From the NCBI GenBank assembly GCA_035552395.1, contig DASZLL010000006.1, forward strand, positions 31,615 to 95,614: DNA of 64,000 bases, given 5' to 3'. Of this stretch, positions 8,641 through 17,468 are shown one piece after another. The stretch's first letter is position 1. The number at the start of each line of letters is the position of its first letter. The notes beneath the pieces are model-generated. The model was not told where the DNA came from, did not search any database, and was given only the letters and a program-made list of their open reading frames with translations. The position numbers and the translations under genes are program-made. The DNA comes from Bog-473 sp035552395. GTDB lineage: Bacteria; Actinomycetota; Acidimicrobiia; Acidimicrobiales; RAAP-2.

Positions 8641-9378
8641 GTGCCGGAGAACCACTTCAAGGGAAAGATCGCTACCGATTACGCCTCCCTGTGGCCGCAT
8701 CTGTTCGAACCGGGCATGGTCGACCCTCCGGTCAACTTCCTCGCAGACCTTGCCCAGGGAGGTGACGTGCTCGAACTCGGCATAGGCACCGGCCGACTCG
8801 GCCTCCCGCTCAGCCGGCGCGGTTTGGCGGTGTACGGGATCGAAATGTCGCCCGACATGATCACTCAGATGCGGCGAGATCCGGGCGGGGATGTGGTTGA
8901 CGTCACTCTCGGTGATTTCGCCTCGACGCAGGTGGAGGCTGGGAAGGAAGCGTTCTCGCTCGCCTACCTCGTGCGCAACACGATCATGAACCTGACCACG
9001 CAGGACGATCAGGTCGCGTGCTTCGCCAACGTCGCGTGGCACTTGCGCCCGGGCGGACGCTTCGTCATTGAGGTCATGGTGCCCGAGCTGCGACGGCTGC
9101 CGCCCGGCGAGACCGTACGAATGTTCTCCGTCGACCCTGCGCATCTCGGTTTCGAAGAGTACGACGTGGTCACGCAGGGCTCCATCTCCCACCACATCTG
9201 GGACCGGGACGGCGAAATAGCGACCTTTTCCGCCCCCTTCCGTTATGTCTGGCCCGCCGAGCTCGACCTCATGGCGCGGCTCGCCGGCATGTCGCTGCGT
9301 GAACGCTGGAGCGACTGGGACCGGACGCCTTTTACGAGTGAGAGCCGGAGCCACATCTCGGTGTGGGAGAAGGTTTAG
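8641..9378 (+). CDS. Class I SAM-dependent methyltransferase
   Basis: 245 aa from the GTG at 8641 (PENHFKGKIATDYAS); an in-frame ATG at 8569 would overlap the divergent gene. Motif I is VLELGIGTGRLGLPL, the acidic end of strand 2 is GIEMSPDM, motif II lies around VTLGDFAS, and the post-motif LRPGGRFVIEVM is typical of the Methyltransf_25/11 families. The C-terminal beta-rich part (VWPAELDLMARLAGMSLRERW) resembles small-molecule methyltransferases. The substrate is unknown. Its stop overlaps by 4 nt the stop region of the convergent VOC gene. Confidence 0.85.
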   Translation: MPENHFKGKIATDYASLWPHLFEPGMVDPPVNFLADLAQGGDVLELGIGTGRLGLPLSRRGLAVYGIEMSPDMITQMRRDPGGDVVDVTLGDFASTQVEAGKEAFSLAYLVRNTIMNLTTQDDQVACFANVAWHLRPGGRFVIEVMVPELRRLPPGETVRMFSVDPAHLGFEEYDVVTQGSISHHIWDRDGEIATFSAPFRYVWPAELDLMARLAGMSLRERWSDWDRTPFTSESRSHISVWEKV

Positions 9379-9728
9379 TAGGACACCTCGATGATCGCCA
9401 CGGAGTTCCCGTCGGGATCGAGGACCGTCGCCTTGCGGCCCGCGTCTCCGACCTGCTCAACGCTGGCGGGACTGATCCCACGGGCGGCCAACTCGACCAG
9501 GGTTGCGTCGAGGTCCCCGACCGACAGCGTGGCCAACGCGTGGCCGGCGCGTGGACGGTCGACCACGACGTAGAGCCAGGCCTCCTCGGCCACGCGCCAC
9601 ATGACCTCGTCTGCGTTGACCAGCACGTCTGGCGGCGATCCGAGGAGGCGCTCGAAGTAGTCCCGGCCGGCGGCCAGGTCCGTGACAGGAACGCCGATGA
9701 ACGCGAGCTCGATTTCCATAAGTGCCAA
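9375..9728 (-). CDS. VOC superfamily (glyoxalase-like) protein
   Basis: 117 aa (114 aa if it starts at the ATG at 9719, MEIELAFIGVPV). It shows the paired beta-alpha-beta-beta-beta modules of the vicinal oxygen chelate fold: GVPVTDLAAGRDYFERLLG near the start and VLDPDGNSVAIIEVSY at the end. The final E of AIIE is the usual metal-ligand position. Proteins like this serve as lyases, dioxygenases or resistance binders; nothing here decides which. It is convergent with the methyltransferase and lies downstream of the PaaX-type regulator on the same strand. Confidence 0.8.
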   Translation of the reverse strand: MALMEIELAFIGVPVTDLAAGRDYFERLLGSPPDVLVNADEVMWRVAEEAWLYVVVDRPRAGHALATLSVGDLDATLVELAARGISPASVEQVGDAGRKATVLDPDGNSVAIIEVSY

Positions 9729-9757
9729 AAGCTAATCGGGCTGTAGGGCGCGATTCG

Positions 9758-10528
9758 TTACGTGGCGCGGCTCCAAGAACGGAGGGTGGCGCGATAGTGC
9801 GCGTCCCAGCCGTCGTACGTCTCGCGCAAGCGGGCACCGGGCCAATGCGGCGGCTGGAGCTCAGCAGGGAGCAGCGGGTCGGCCTGCAGGTGGCGCAGCA
9901 CGGCGGCCGAGAGCTCGAACCCGGGGGCCAACGCTTCGGGGCCGTCCGGCACCAGCGCGTCGAGGGCGCTCAGAAGCTCGTCGGCGTGCCGAGCCCAGGC
10001 CGGGAGATCCCACAAGCGCCCGGCCAGTTGCTTCGCGGTGGGCGGGACCGCGGTCATCAGCTCGACGTCCACGTCCAGGGAGTCGGGGAACTGTACGGCG
10101 ACGTTGGCCGGCCGCATCCACACCCCCTCGCGCAGCTCGGCCAGCCGGGCATAGGCGAGGACGCGTCGACGGGCGCCTCGAACCTCGGCCGTGCTGCCGC
10201 TCGTCGTCACGACGACCAGCCACCACGAGCCGTCGTAGTCGGAGGTGACGCCCGAGCGGCTGGCCGACTGGCGGGCCTGGCGGGCGGCCAGGTGCCCGGC
10301 CAGGCGGTAGAGGCCGGCGCCGTCGGACGTGGCTTCGCCGGCGGCGACCATGCGGCTGAGGGCGACCCGGGCGCGGTTTTCGCTGATGCCGAAGAGGCCG
10401 GTCAGACGGACGAGCTGGGCCACTGGCAGCTCGGGCGGGTCCATGCCGAGGAGGGCACTGGCCATGACGGATCGAGCGGTGAGCGGGCGCCCCGGCGTGG
10501 GTGCCTCTGGGTCATTACGCACTTGCAT
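9758..10528 (-). CDS. PaaX family transcriptional regulator
   Basis: About 256 aa from the ATG at 10528. The N-terminal winged-helix part reads TARSVMASALLGMDPPELPV and LVRLTGLFGISENRARVALSRMVAAGE, which is the PaaX DNA-binding signature. The middle and C-terminal domains (YDGSWWLVVV; WDLPAWARHADELL; WPGARLRETYDGW) fit PaaX and its C-terminal domain. PaaX represses phenylacetate catabolism in E. coli, but no paa genes are near, so the target here is more likely the divergent desaturase. An upstream in-frame ATG would overlap that gene and is rejected. Confidence 0.85.
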   Translation of the reverse strand: MQVRNDPEAPTPGRPLTARSVMASALLGMDPPELPVAQLVRLTGLFGISENRARVALSRMVAAGEATSDGAGLYRLAGHLAARQARQSASRSGVTSDYDGSWWLVVVTTSGSTAEVRGARRRVLAYARLAELREGVWMRPANVAVQFPDSLDVDVELMTAVPPTAKQLAGRLWDLPAWARHADELLSALDALVPDGPEALAPGFELSAAVLRHLQADPLLPAELQPPHWPGARLRETYDGWDAHYRATLRSWSRAT

Positions 10529-10559
10529 CAGTTGATTGAATACCGTAATATAGGGGTAT
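10523..10559. promoter_or_regulatory. Bidirectional PaaX/desaturase control region, probable leaderless promoter
   Basis: On the plus strand TTGCAT (10523-10528) is separated by exactly 17 bp from TAATAT (10546-10551), and the desaturase ATG begins at 10558. This is the spacing expected for a leaderless transcript starting at that A. An inverted repeat ATACC-N10-GGTAT (10540-10544 / 10555-10559) brackets the -10 box and is a candidate site for the divergent PaaX-type regulator. The gene-to-gene gap is only 29 bp. Confidence 0.55.
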
Positions 10560-11541
10560 GGCAACCACCATGGTGCCTCCTGTAGGCGACCGGCCGGACG
10601 TGCTCCCGAGCGAGCGGTTGCTGGGCAACGGCATGGCCATCCCGGCGCTGCGGGGCGACCTGCGACACATCGCCGATGGGCGCAATGCATTGTCCGTCTT
10701 CATGGTGTGGTTCTGGGTCGCGGTGATCATCGGCGGCGCCGTGTGGATCGACCAGTGGTGGAGCTTCCTGATCGCGTTCGTGCTCATGGGTCCGATGTAC
10801 GCCCGCTTCGCCATCTTGATGCACGAGTCGGCGCACAAGCTGCTGTTCACCAACAAGCGGTGGAACGACGCCATCGGCAAGTGGGTGGTGGCGTATCCAG
10901 TCTTCACGCCGGTGCAGCTCTACCGCCGGGTGCACTTCGCGCACCACAAGGACGAGTTCGGGCCCGACGAGCCCGATATCGCGTTCTACCGGCCGTACCC
11001 GTGCACGCGGCGTGCGCTGTACCGCCGCCTGCTCCGCGACGGCGTCGGCATCAGCGGCTGGAAGAACTTCGTGCCGTTGGTGAAGAACACGGCGCGCCAG
11101 GGTCCATTCCGTCCCATCGGCCTCTCCATCCTCGCCGTGCAGATCGTGCTGTGGGCGGCGATGTGGACCGCCACGGGCCGCTGGTGGACCTACCCGCTGC
11201 TGTGGTTCCTGCCGTGGATGACCGAGTGGCGGGTCATCAACCGCCTCCGCTCGATCGCGGAGCACGGAGGCATGGAAAGGAGCCCGGACCGGCGGGCGAC
11301 CACGCACTACGTGCGGCAGTCGTGGCTGGCGAGATTCTGGATCGTGCCGTACAACACGGGATGGCATCTTGCGCACCACGTCGACATGGGCGTGCCGTGG
11401 CGCAACCTGCCGGCCTTCCACGCCGAGCTCGAGCGCGCCGGCTACGCGACGGGCGCCATCACGTACAAGAACTACTTCGAGCTCTGGAAGGCGCTCTCGA
11501 GCGCGGACGCATCAACTGAGGTGAAGGCCGTCGCTGCCTAA
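10558..11541 (+). CDS. Membrane fatty acid desaturase family protein
   Basis: 327 aa with hydrophobic segments near residues 45-80 and 190-220. The three diiron histidine boxes are present: HESAH (89-93), HFAHH (126-130) and HLAHH (270-274). These are the ligands of membrane di-iron desaturases and hydroxylases that act on acyl chains or related lipids with ferredoxin/NAD(P)H reductants. The length is typical. The promoter appears leaderless (see the control region). The PaaX-type gene is divergent and likely controls it. The exact substrate (acyl-lipid, acyl-CoA, carotenoid) is not resolved. Confidence 0.88.
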   Translation: MATTMVPPVGDRPDVLPSERLLGNGMAIPALRGDLRHIADGRNALSVFMVWFWVAVIIGGAVWIDQWWSFLIAFVLMGPMYARFAILMHESAHKLLFTNKRWNDAIGKWVVAYPVFTPVQLYRRVHFAHHKDEFGPDEPDIAFYRPYPCTRRALYRRLLRDGVGISGWKNFVPLVKNTARQGPFRPIGLSILAVQIVLWAAMWTATGRWWTYPLLWFLPWMTEWRVINRLRSIAEHGGMERSPDRRATTHYVRQSWLARFWIVPYNTGWHLAHHVDMGVPWRNLPAFHAELERAGYATGAITYKNYFELWKALSSADASTEVKAVAA

Positions 11542-11598
11542 GGGCGCTTCGGCGGGCACGACCGGCAAGCGAGACCTGTGCGACCGTAAGGTGGTTAC

Positions 11599-12393
11599 GT
11601 GAGTCCCGGCGCCGAGACCGCTGCCCTGCCCGTGTTGTTCCTCGGCCACGGCAACCCGATGAATGCCCTGGAGCAGAACCGCTACACCGAGGCGTGGGCC
11701 GCTCTCGCGGCGGAACTGCCCGAGCGGCCTCGGGCGGTCCTGTGCATTTCGGCGCACTGGTACACGAATGCCACGGCGGTCACCGCGATGGCGACGCCCC
11801 GGACCATCCACGACTTCTTCGGCTTTCCCGACGAACTCTTCGCCGTTGAATACCCGTGCCCGGGCTCTCCCGAAATCGCAGCCGAGGTGGCCAAGGTGGT
11901 CAATCCGCGCTGGGTGGGCCTCGACACTGACAGCTGGGGTATCGATCACGGAGCCTGGTCGGTGCTCACGCACATGTACCCGGACGCAGATGTGCCGGTG
12001 GTGCAGTTGGGCATCAACGCACTCGAGCCGCTCGACTCGCATCTCGACCTGGGCCGGCGCCTGGCACCATTGCGGCAGCGGGGCGTGCTGATCGTGGCGA
12101 GCGGCAACGTGGTCCACAACCTCCGCCAGCTCGACTGGGACCAACCCGACGGGGCGTTCGACTGGGCGAAGCGCTTCGACGACGCCGCACGTGAGGTCGT
12201 GGTCGAGGCACCGGGTGATGTGGTCAAGCTCACCCGTCATGCGGATTACCAGCGCGCCGTGCCGAGCCCCGATCACTTCATCCCCCTCGTCTACTTCGCC
12301 GGCGTCGCCGCGGCCGCGGGGACCACGCCCGAGGTGGTGATCGACGGGTACGCCAACGGCTCGCTGTCGATGACCTGTTACCGGACCGGCTAG
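11599..12393 (+). CDS. ygiD: YgiD-type 4,5-DOPA/extradiol ring-cleavage dioxygenase family protein
   Basis: 264 aa from a GTG. Class III (LigB-type) dioxygenase features are clear: GHGNPMNAL (H17), ISAHWYTN (H53), TIHDFFGFP, DSWGIDHGAWSVL (H117), SGNVVHNL and PDHFIPLVY (H226). The metal ligands and catalytic His of YgiD-like enzymes fall in these motifs. E. coli YgiD opens the ring of L-DOPA with zinc or iron; the physiological substrate in most bacteria is unknown. It follows the desaturase by 57 nt on the same strand and may be cotranscribed. Confidence 0.88.
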   Translation: MSPGAETAALPVLFLGHGNPMNALEQNRYTEAWAALAAELPERPRAVLCISAHWYTNATAVTAMATPRTIHDFFGFPDELFAVEYPCPGSPEIAAEVAKVVNPRWVGLDTDSWGIDHGAWSVLTHMYPDADVPVVQLGINALEPLDSHLDLGRRLAPLRQRGVLIVASGNVVHNLRQLDWDQPDGAFDWAKRFDDAAREVVVEAPGDVVKLTRHADYQRAVPSPDHFIPLVYFAGVAAAAGTTPEVVIDGYANGSLSMTCYRTG

Positions 12394-12442
12394 GGGTCGT
12401 CCTCTCTGTTCCGGTTCGGGTTCCGGCAGCGTTCGTTAGGCG

Positions 12443-13081
12443 TTAGGCGTCTGCCTCGGCGGACGGGCCAACGTTGGCCTCGAGCCACGCCAACAGGGGT
12501 CCGGTGGCGCGCAACACGTCGGCCACCCGCTTCTTGGCCGCCGAGGTGGAGAGCCAGCCGGCGGGCTCCCAGGCGCGTGAGGCCACGAGGCCTTTCATGC
12601 GCAGCAGCCCGATGCGCGGATGCTCCATGGGGTAGCCCTTCGGCGCTGTCTTGAGCTCCTCCATGGAGTGGACGTTCAGGCCACCTTTCGTGAGCGTGGC
12701 GACCACGCCCTCGAGTTTCTTGCCTGACTTCTCCGACGCGACCGAGTTGCGGAAGCGGGCGAGTTGGTCGGGCATCATGTGGTACATCCCGGCGCCGGTG
12801 AAGAGCCCATCGGCCGAGAACTGGACATAGCCCTCGCCGATCCGTGCGGCGATCGCGGTCTTGTACGGCGACTTGTCACGGCTGAAGCGAGTGTCGCGGT
12901 ACGGGCGAAACAGCTTCGTCTCGCCGAACTCATTCGTCAGCTCGGCGAGGAGCGCATCCATGGGCGCCTTGACGTCGCGCTCGTAGGTGTCTTTGTGATC
13001 GAGCCAGTAGGCCTTCGAGTTGTCGGCCTCGAGCCCCTCGTAGAAGGCGAATGCGGTCTCGGGCCAGCCCCTGAACGCCAT
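12443..13081 (-). CDS. DUF2461 (TIGR02453) family protein
   Basis: 212 aa from the ATG at 13081 (MAFRGWPETAFAFYEGLEAD). The family signature is seen in NSKAYWLDHKDTYERDVKAPM, LFRPYRDTRFSRDKSPYKT and AGMYHMMPDQLARFR. The C-terminus has EHPRIGLLRMKGL, also typical. The protein is soluble with no known catalytic motif, and the function of the family is unassigned. It is convergent with the dioxygenase and divergent from the large G1 peptidase gene. Confidence 0.88.
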   Translation of the reverse strand: MAFRGWPETAFAFYEGLEADNSKAYWLDHKDTYERDVKAPMDALLAELTNEFGETKLFRPYRDTRFSRDKSPYKTAIAARIGEGYVQFSADGLFTGAGMYHMMPDQLARFRNSVASEKSGKKLEGVVATLTKGGLNVHSMEELKTAPKGYPMEHPRIGLLRMKGLVASRAWEPAGWLSTSAAKKRVADVLRATGPLLAWLEANVGPSAEADA

Positions 13082-13240
13082 TGCTGCACACAATCCTCTC
13101 TTGTGGCGGTCGGTTGCGGCGCGCCTCGGTCCATCCGGGCCAAACGGCCCTGTCGGGCTCGATGGCGGCCAGGTTACGCTCGCGGCCGTGAGGCGGCTGC
13201 AGCTCGGGGGGGTCGATGACGCGCGTGGCCGTCCGCGGCC

Positions 13241-15196
13241 ATGACCCAGAGGGGACGGTGGGTTCGAAGCATCGCCAAGACGATTCCTCCGGTCACGCTC
13301 GTGGGGGCCGTGATCTTCGGTGGGATGGCTGCTGCAGGAGAGGTCGCCCAAGCCGCCGCGCCAACGAGCAGTCATCCGGAGGGGAACGCCGCTCCGTCGT
13401 CTCGGCCGCAGTGGGGCAAAGGCACGGTTCTCGGGGTCAACCCCGATTACAACCATCCGGTCCCTGGGCAGAGCCAGACCGCCCACATCTCGGGCCAGCA
13501 AGCAACCGACACTGTCTCCGGCAACTGGGCCGGACTCGTCGAGAGCGGTGCAACGTCCTACACAAGCGTCAGCGCCACTTGGACCGTTCCCACTGTTCAG
13601 GCGACGCCGCGCGGAGTGTCCTCGACCTGGATCGGTATTGACGGCTACACGAACCATGACCTCATTCAGACCGGCACCGAACAGGACTCGTTCGAAGGGT
13701 TTCCGGATTACTACTCGTGGTACGAGCTGCTACCCGACTCCGAAGTGGAGATAGGTCAGGTCAACCCAGGCGACGAGATGAATGCCGAGATTTTCAAGAA
13801 TCCGTCCCCGGCCCCGCCGAACATGTGGACGATCGATATTTCCGACCTCAGCGTGCCGGGCGACAATTTTTCTCAACAGTTTTCCTACGACACCCCGGAA
13901 ACGTCGGCCGAGTGGATCGAGGAATTGACAAACGTGACACCGACGCAGCCCCCACTTGCGAACTTTGGCACCGCGACCTTCACCGACCTCAACTTCACGG
14001 ATGCTGACCCTTCTGGCAATGTGCCGACTCTCATCACCATGGAGAACTCACACGACGTCATCGCCTATCCAACCGGGTCGGACTCCACCCAGCTGACCGC
14101 GCATTACGGCCAACCAGCCTCGCAAACCTCGATCACCGCCAGCCCCAGTTCCGTGAAATTGGGCAACTCGGTCACGTACTCCGCATCCGTGACGACCGGG
14201 GTCGAGGGCATGCCGACCCCGAGCGGCTCGGTCTCCTTCTCGGCCGGTTCGAAAGTGCTGTGCACGGCGACGTTGTCGAACGGCAGCGGCGCCTGTAGTG
14301 CGGCCACCGCTCCGGCGGGGACCGACACGATTTCAGGAACGTATTCAGGCAGCAGCGTCTTCTCGGGCTCGACCGGTTCCACGACCGTCGTCGTCAACGG
14401 GCCCCTCGGGCATGGCTATTGGCTGGTGGGCTCCGACGGCGGGATCTTCACCTTCGGTGCGGCCCAGTTCTACGGCTCGACGGGGTCGCTACGTCTCCAA
14501 CGCCCAGTGGTCGGCATCGTGCCGACTGGGGATGAGGGCGGCTACTGGCTCGATGCGTCCGACGGCGGCGTCTTCTCCTACGGCGACACGCAGTTCGACG
14601 GTTCGATCCCCGGCCTCGGCATCAACCCTTCCGGCTCGGGCCTCCCGCACAGCCTGGACGCCCCGATCGTCGGAATGGTGCCCTCGGCCGATGACGGCGG
14701 CTACTTCATGGTTGGCTCCGACGGTGGAGTCTTCGCCTTCGGCGACGCCAAGTTCGCCGGAAGCTGCCCCGGCATCGGTGGCTGCTCGGGGGCGGCGGTC
14801 GCCGTCATGCCCGACGCGACCGGCAACGGCTACTGGGTGGTGACGGCGACCGGGCACGTCTACACCTTCGGCGATGCGCCCTACTTCGGCGCGCCCGGGC
14901 CGCAGAGCGTGCCGGTGACGTCGGCCGCGCGCTCGCCTAACGGCAATGGCTACATGATCCTCTTCGCCAACGGGGCAGTCTCTTCCTACGGTCAGACCGC
15001 GTTCGCGGGCTGCCCACAGGGCGCTCCGTATGGGGGGCTGAACCCTGCCACCGCCCTCTTCGTCACGGCCGACGGCGGCGGTTACTGGGTGGCCACGGCC
15101 AACGGAACGGTCGTGAACTGTGGCGGCGCTCCCAATGACGGCGGCATGGCCGGGGCCCGGCTCAACGGTTCGATCATCGCGGCAACGGGCTGGTAG
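13241..15196 (+). CDS. Secreted multi-domain G1 glutamic peptidase with Ig-like domain and DGG repeats
   Basis: 651 aa with an N-terminal signal peptide (basic start, then VTLVGAVIFGGMAAAGEVAQAAA). Residues ~85-270 are a G1 peptidase with NWAGLV, WTVPTV, WIGIDGY, catalytic Q143 in LIQTGTEQ and E224 in TSAEWIEEL. Residues ~285-385 are a bacterial Ig-like domain (SVTYSASVTTG; GSVSFSAGSKVLCTATL). From ~390 on there are about six repeats of ~45 aa of the form GYWLVGSDGGIFTFGAAQFYG, which may form a beta-propeller-like structure or bind wall polymers. The same repeat type makes up most of the CHAP protein at 21509. It should be an exported, acid-active protease tethered or targeted by its repeat domain. 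Confidence 0.85.
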   Translation: MTQRGRWVRSIAKTIPPVTLVGAVIFGGMAAAGEVAQAAAPTSSHPEGNAAPSSRPQWGKGTVLGVNPDYNHPVPGQSQTAHISGQQATDTVSGNWAGLVESGATSYTSVSATWTVPTVQATPRGVSSTWIGIDGYTNHDLIQTGTEQDSFEGFPDYYSWYELLPDSEVEIGQVNPGDEMNAEIFKNPSPAPPNMWTIDISDLSVPGDNFSQQFSYDTPETSAEWIEELTNVTPTQPPLANFGTATFTDLNFTDADPSGNVPTLITMENSHDVIAYPTGSDSTQLTAHYGQPASQTSITASPSSVKLGNSVTYSASVTTGVEGMPTPSGSVSFSAGSKVLCTATLSNGSGACSAATAPAGTDTISGTYSGSSVFSGSTGSTTVVVNGPLGHGYWLVGSDGGIFTFGAAQFYGSTGSLRLQRPVVGIVPTGDEGGYWLDASDGGVFSYGDTQFDGSIPGLGINPSGSGLPHSLDAPIVGMVPSADDGGYFMVGSDGGVFAFGDAKFAGSCPGIGGCSGAAVAVMPDATGNGYWVVTATGHVYTFGDAPYFGAPGPQSVPVTSAARSPNGNGYMILFANGAVSSYGQTAFAGCPQGAPYGGLNPATALFVTADGGGYWVATANGTVVNCGGAPNDGGMAGARLNGSIIAATGW

Positions 15197-15292
15197 CGAC
15201 CGCCGCATCACGCGCACCGGCGGGACGTCGGCTGGACCCGCCAAATGCGACACCCTGGTTTCGTGAAGCGGAGCACCGGGCAGGGTCGATAG

Positions 15293-16468
15293 GTGCACGA
15301 CACCTCGGACATCGGCGTCGCCGCGCCCCGGAACCTCTTGGGTCCGCTCGCCGCGCCGTGGGGGCTCGCTGCACTTGGCGCGGCCGGCGCGCTCGCCGCT
15401 GCCGTGGCATCTCCTGCGGACGCCCGGGCCGCAGCCGCCCAGGACTGGCCCGCCTTCGCGCTGGTCAGCGGCCTGCTCCTGATCGGCCTCGTGGCGCAGG
15501 AGGACCGCCTCTTCGAAGCGAGCGGTCACCTCTTGGCGCGGTTCGCCCCGAACGGGTGGGCCCTCTACGCGGGCAGCGCCCTCCTCGTGGTCGTGGTGAC
15601 CACGCTGTTGAACCTCGACACCTCCGTCACCTTCCTGACCCCCGTACTCGTGTATGCCGCGCGCCGACGCGGCGAGTCCGAGGTCCCACTGCTCGTGGCG
15701 TGCCTGCTCTTGTCAAACGCCGGATCGCTCCTGTTGCCCGGGTCGAACCTCACGAACGCGATCGTGCTCGGCCACCTCCACCTCTCGGGTCGTTCGTACT
15801 TCGCTCACATGGCCCCCGCCGGACTGGCGGCCGCCGCCGTCACCGCGCTCGTGATCGCTGCAGCACACCGCCAGTCGCTGCGGACAACCGTGGCCGTTGC
15901 CGGCGACAACGCCGTGCCCGTGGTCGGCGTTGGCCTCCTCGCCGTCGCCGCGGTCACCGTGCTGGTCGTCGTGCTCAAGTCGCCCGCACTCCCCGTGCTC
16001 GCCGTGGGGCTCGTCGCAGTCGCCCTGCGCGCCCGGCGCGGGACCCCTTCGCCTCAGGCGGCCGCCGCGGTGCTCGGGCTGCCTGTGCTCGTGGGCTTGT
16101 TCGGTCTTGCGGTGGCTCTGGGTGCCCTTGGCCGTAGCTGGTCCGGTCCGGCCACGCTGCTCTCGCACCTCGACGGCTGGGGCACCGCTGCGGTGGCCGC
16201 GCTCGTGAGCGTGGCGGTGAACAATCTTCCCGCCGCCTCGCTCCTCGCCGCTCGCCCGCCACCGCACCCCTACCCGCTCCTCGTCGGCCTCAACGTGAGC
16301 CCGAATCTCTTTGTGACCGGGTCGTTGGCCTGGGTGCTCTGGCTGCGCGCGGCTCGCGCGACGGGAGCGCAGCCCGACATCCGGCGTGCGGTGCTGCTCG
16401 GCCTGGTCAGTGTCCCGTTGGCGATCGCGGCGGCCCTGCTCGTCTTGGGCGCCGAAGGCCTTCATTGA
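15293..16468 (+). CDS. ArsB/NhaD-type (ion transporter superfamily) membrane transporter
   Basis: 391 aa from a GTG, with about 10-11 hydrophobic segments. The half-site loops NLDTSVTFLTPVLVYAA and LLLSNAGSLLLPGSNLTNAI, and later VSVAVNNLPAASLL with NVSPNLFVTGSLA, are the paired hairpin motifs of the ArsB/CitM/NhaD group. Members export arsenite or exchange Na+/H+ or dicarboxylates. No arsR or arsC is near, so arsenite export is not supported by context. It is 96 bp downstream of the G1 peptidase-repeat gene. Confidence 0.8.
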   Translation: MHDTSDIGVAAPRNLLGPLAAPWGLAALGAAGALAAAVASPADARAAAAQDWPAFALVSGLLLIGLVAQEDRLFEASGHLLARFAPNGWALYAGSALLVVVVTTLLNLDTSVTFLTPVLVYAARRRGESEVPLLVACLLLSNAGSLLLPGSNLTNAIVLGHLHLSGRSYFAHMAPAGLAAAAVTALVIAAAHRQSLRTTVAVAGDNAVPVVGVGLLAVAAVTVLVVVLKSPALPVLAVGLVAVALRARRGTPSPQAAAAVLGLPVLVGLFGLAVALGALGRSWSGPATLLSHLDGWGTAAVAALVSVAVNNLPAASLLAARPPPHPYPLLVGLNVSPNLFVTGSLAWVLWLRAARATGAQPDIRRAVLLGLVSVPLAIAAALLVLGAEGLH

Positions 16469-16484
16469 GCGAGCAAATCGCCCG

Positions 16485-17444
16485 TTACTCCTCGACCACT
16501 CCCAGGGCACGCCGCAAGACCGCCGCCGCCTCCTTGTTTGCCCGGCGCGACACCATGGCCCGAGCCACGATGGTCGAGCCGTGGAAGGTGCCGGGGAATT
16601 GGTGCAGCTCCACCGATACACCCGCCCGCAGGAGGGCGAGCGCGTAGGCGATCCCCTCGTCGCGTAGCGGGTCATTCTCCGCTGTCGACACGTAGGCGGG
16701 CGGGAGCCCGCTGAGGTCGGTGGCCCGAGCCGGTGCTGCGTACGCCGGCACGTCGGCCGCGCCAGCGAGGTCGCCGAGGTACGCCTTCCAGCTCTGCACC
16801 GCGAGTGGCGTATTCCACATCGGGGCGTCGACGAAGTGGCGCATCGAGTGCGTCTCCAGCCGGTCGTCGAGCTCGGGGATGTGCAGCATCTGGAAGCAGA
16901 CCGCCGGACCGCCGCGGTCGCGGGCCAACAGCGCGGTCGCCGCGGCGAGGCCGCCGCCCGCACTGGTGCCGACCAGGGCGATGCGCGCCGGGTCGACGTC
17001 GAGCGAGCCGGCTTGCGCGTGGAGGAACGACAACGCGGCGTAACAGTCGTGCAGCCCGGCCGGATACGGATGCTCGGGGGCCAGGCGGTAGTCCACCGAG
17101 ACGAGGACCGCACCGGCGTCGACCGCCATCAACACCGCGCCGACGTGTTCGGCCTCGACGCTGCCGACGATGAAGCCGCCGCCGTGGATGAGCAGGATGC
17201 CCGGCACGGTCGAGCCCGGGCCGGCCGCAGCGGCGGCCTTGGGTCGGTAGACCCGCACCGAGACCTCGGGGTCATCCTCCCAACCCGGCACCAGTCGGTC
17301 CTCGATCTCGAGCAAGTCAGCCTCGGGCAGCGGCTTTCGCATCGAGACGAGCAGCTTCTCGAACCCGGTGCGCGCCGCCACCGGGTCATCGAGGTCGAAG
17401 ACCGGTATGAAGTCGAGGACCGCGGCCAGCTCCGGGTCGATCAT
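16485..17444 (-). CDS. Alpha/beta hydrolase, HSL/carboxylesterase (family IV) type
   Basis: 319 aa. The oxyanion-hole motif HGGG is at residues 87-90 and the nucleophile elbow GTSAGGG at 160-165 (Ser161). The Asp lies in STAENDPLRDEG and the His in HQFPGTFHG, giving the hormone-sensitive-lipase-like catalytic triad. It should hydrolyse esters of short to medium acyl chains in the cytosol. It lies 24 nt downstream of an SDR gene on the same strand, so the two are probably an operon acting on related metabolites. Confidence 0.88.
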   Translation of the reverse strand: MIDPELAAVLDFIPVFDLDDPVAARTGFEKLLVSMRKPLPEADLLEIEDRLVPGWEDDPEVSVRVYRPKAAAAAGPGSTVPGILLIHGGGFIVGSVEAEHVGAVLMAVDAGAVLVSVDYRLAPEHPYPAGLHDCYAALSFLHAQAGSLDVDPARIALVGTSAGGGLAAATALLARDRGGPAVCFQMLHIPELDDRLETHSMRHFVDAPMWNTPLAVQSWKAYLGDLAGAADVPAYAAPARATDLSGLPPAYVSTAENDPLRDEGIAYALALLRAGVSVELHQFPGTFHGSTIVARAMVSRRANKEAAAVLRRALGVVEE

Positions 17445-17468
17445 CGTCGCGCTCCCCCTGTGCGTCAG

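Noticed and set aside
9758..10528. Phenylacetate degradation locus
   Set aside because: A PaaX-type regulator is present, but no paaABCDE or paaK genes are in the window.
15293..16468. Arsenite-resistance operon
   Set aside because: The transporter belongs to the ArsB/NhaD superfamily, but no arsR, arsC or arsA operon is adjacent, and the ArsA-like pair at 53-55 kb is of the Rv3679/Rv3680 type.
15713..17113. 466-aa minus-strand frame across the transporter and esterase genes
   Set aside because: Crosses two well-supported genes in other frames and has no protein-like pattern.
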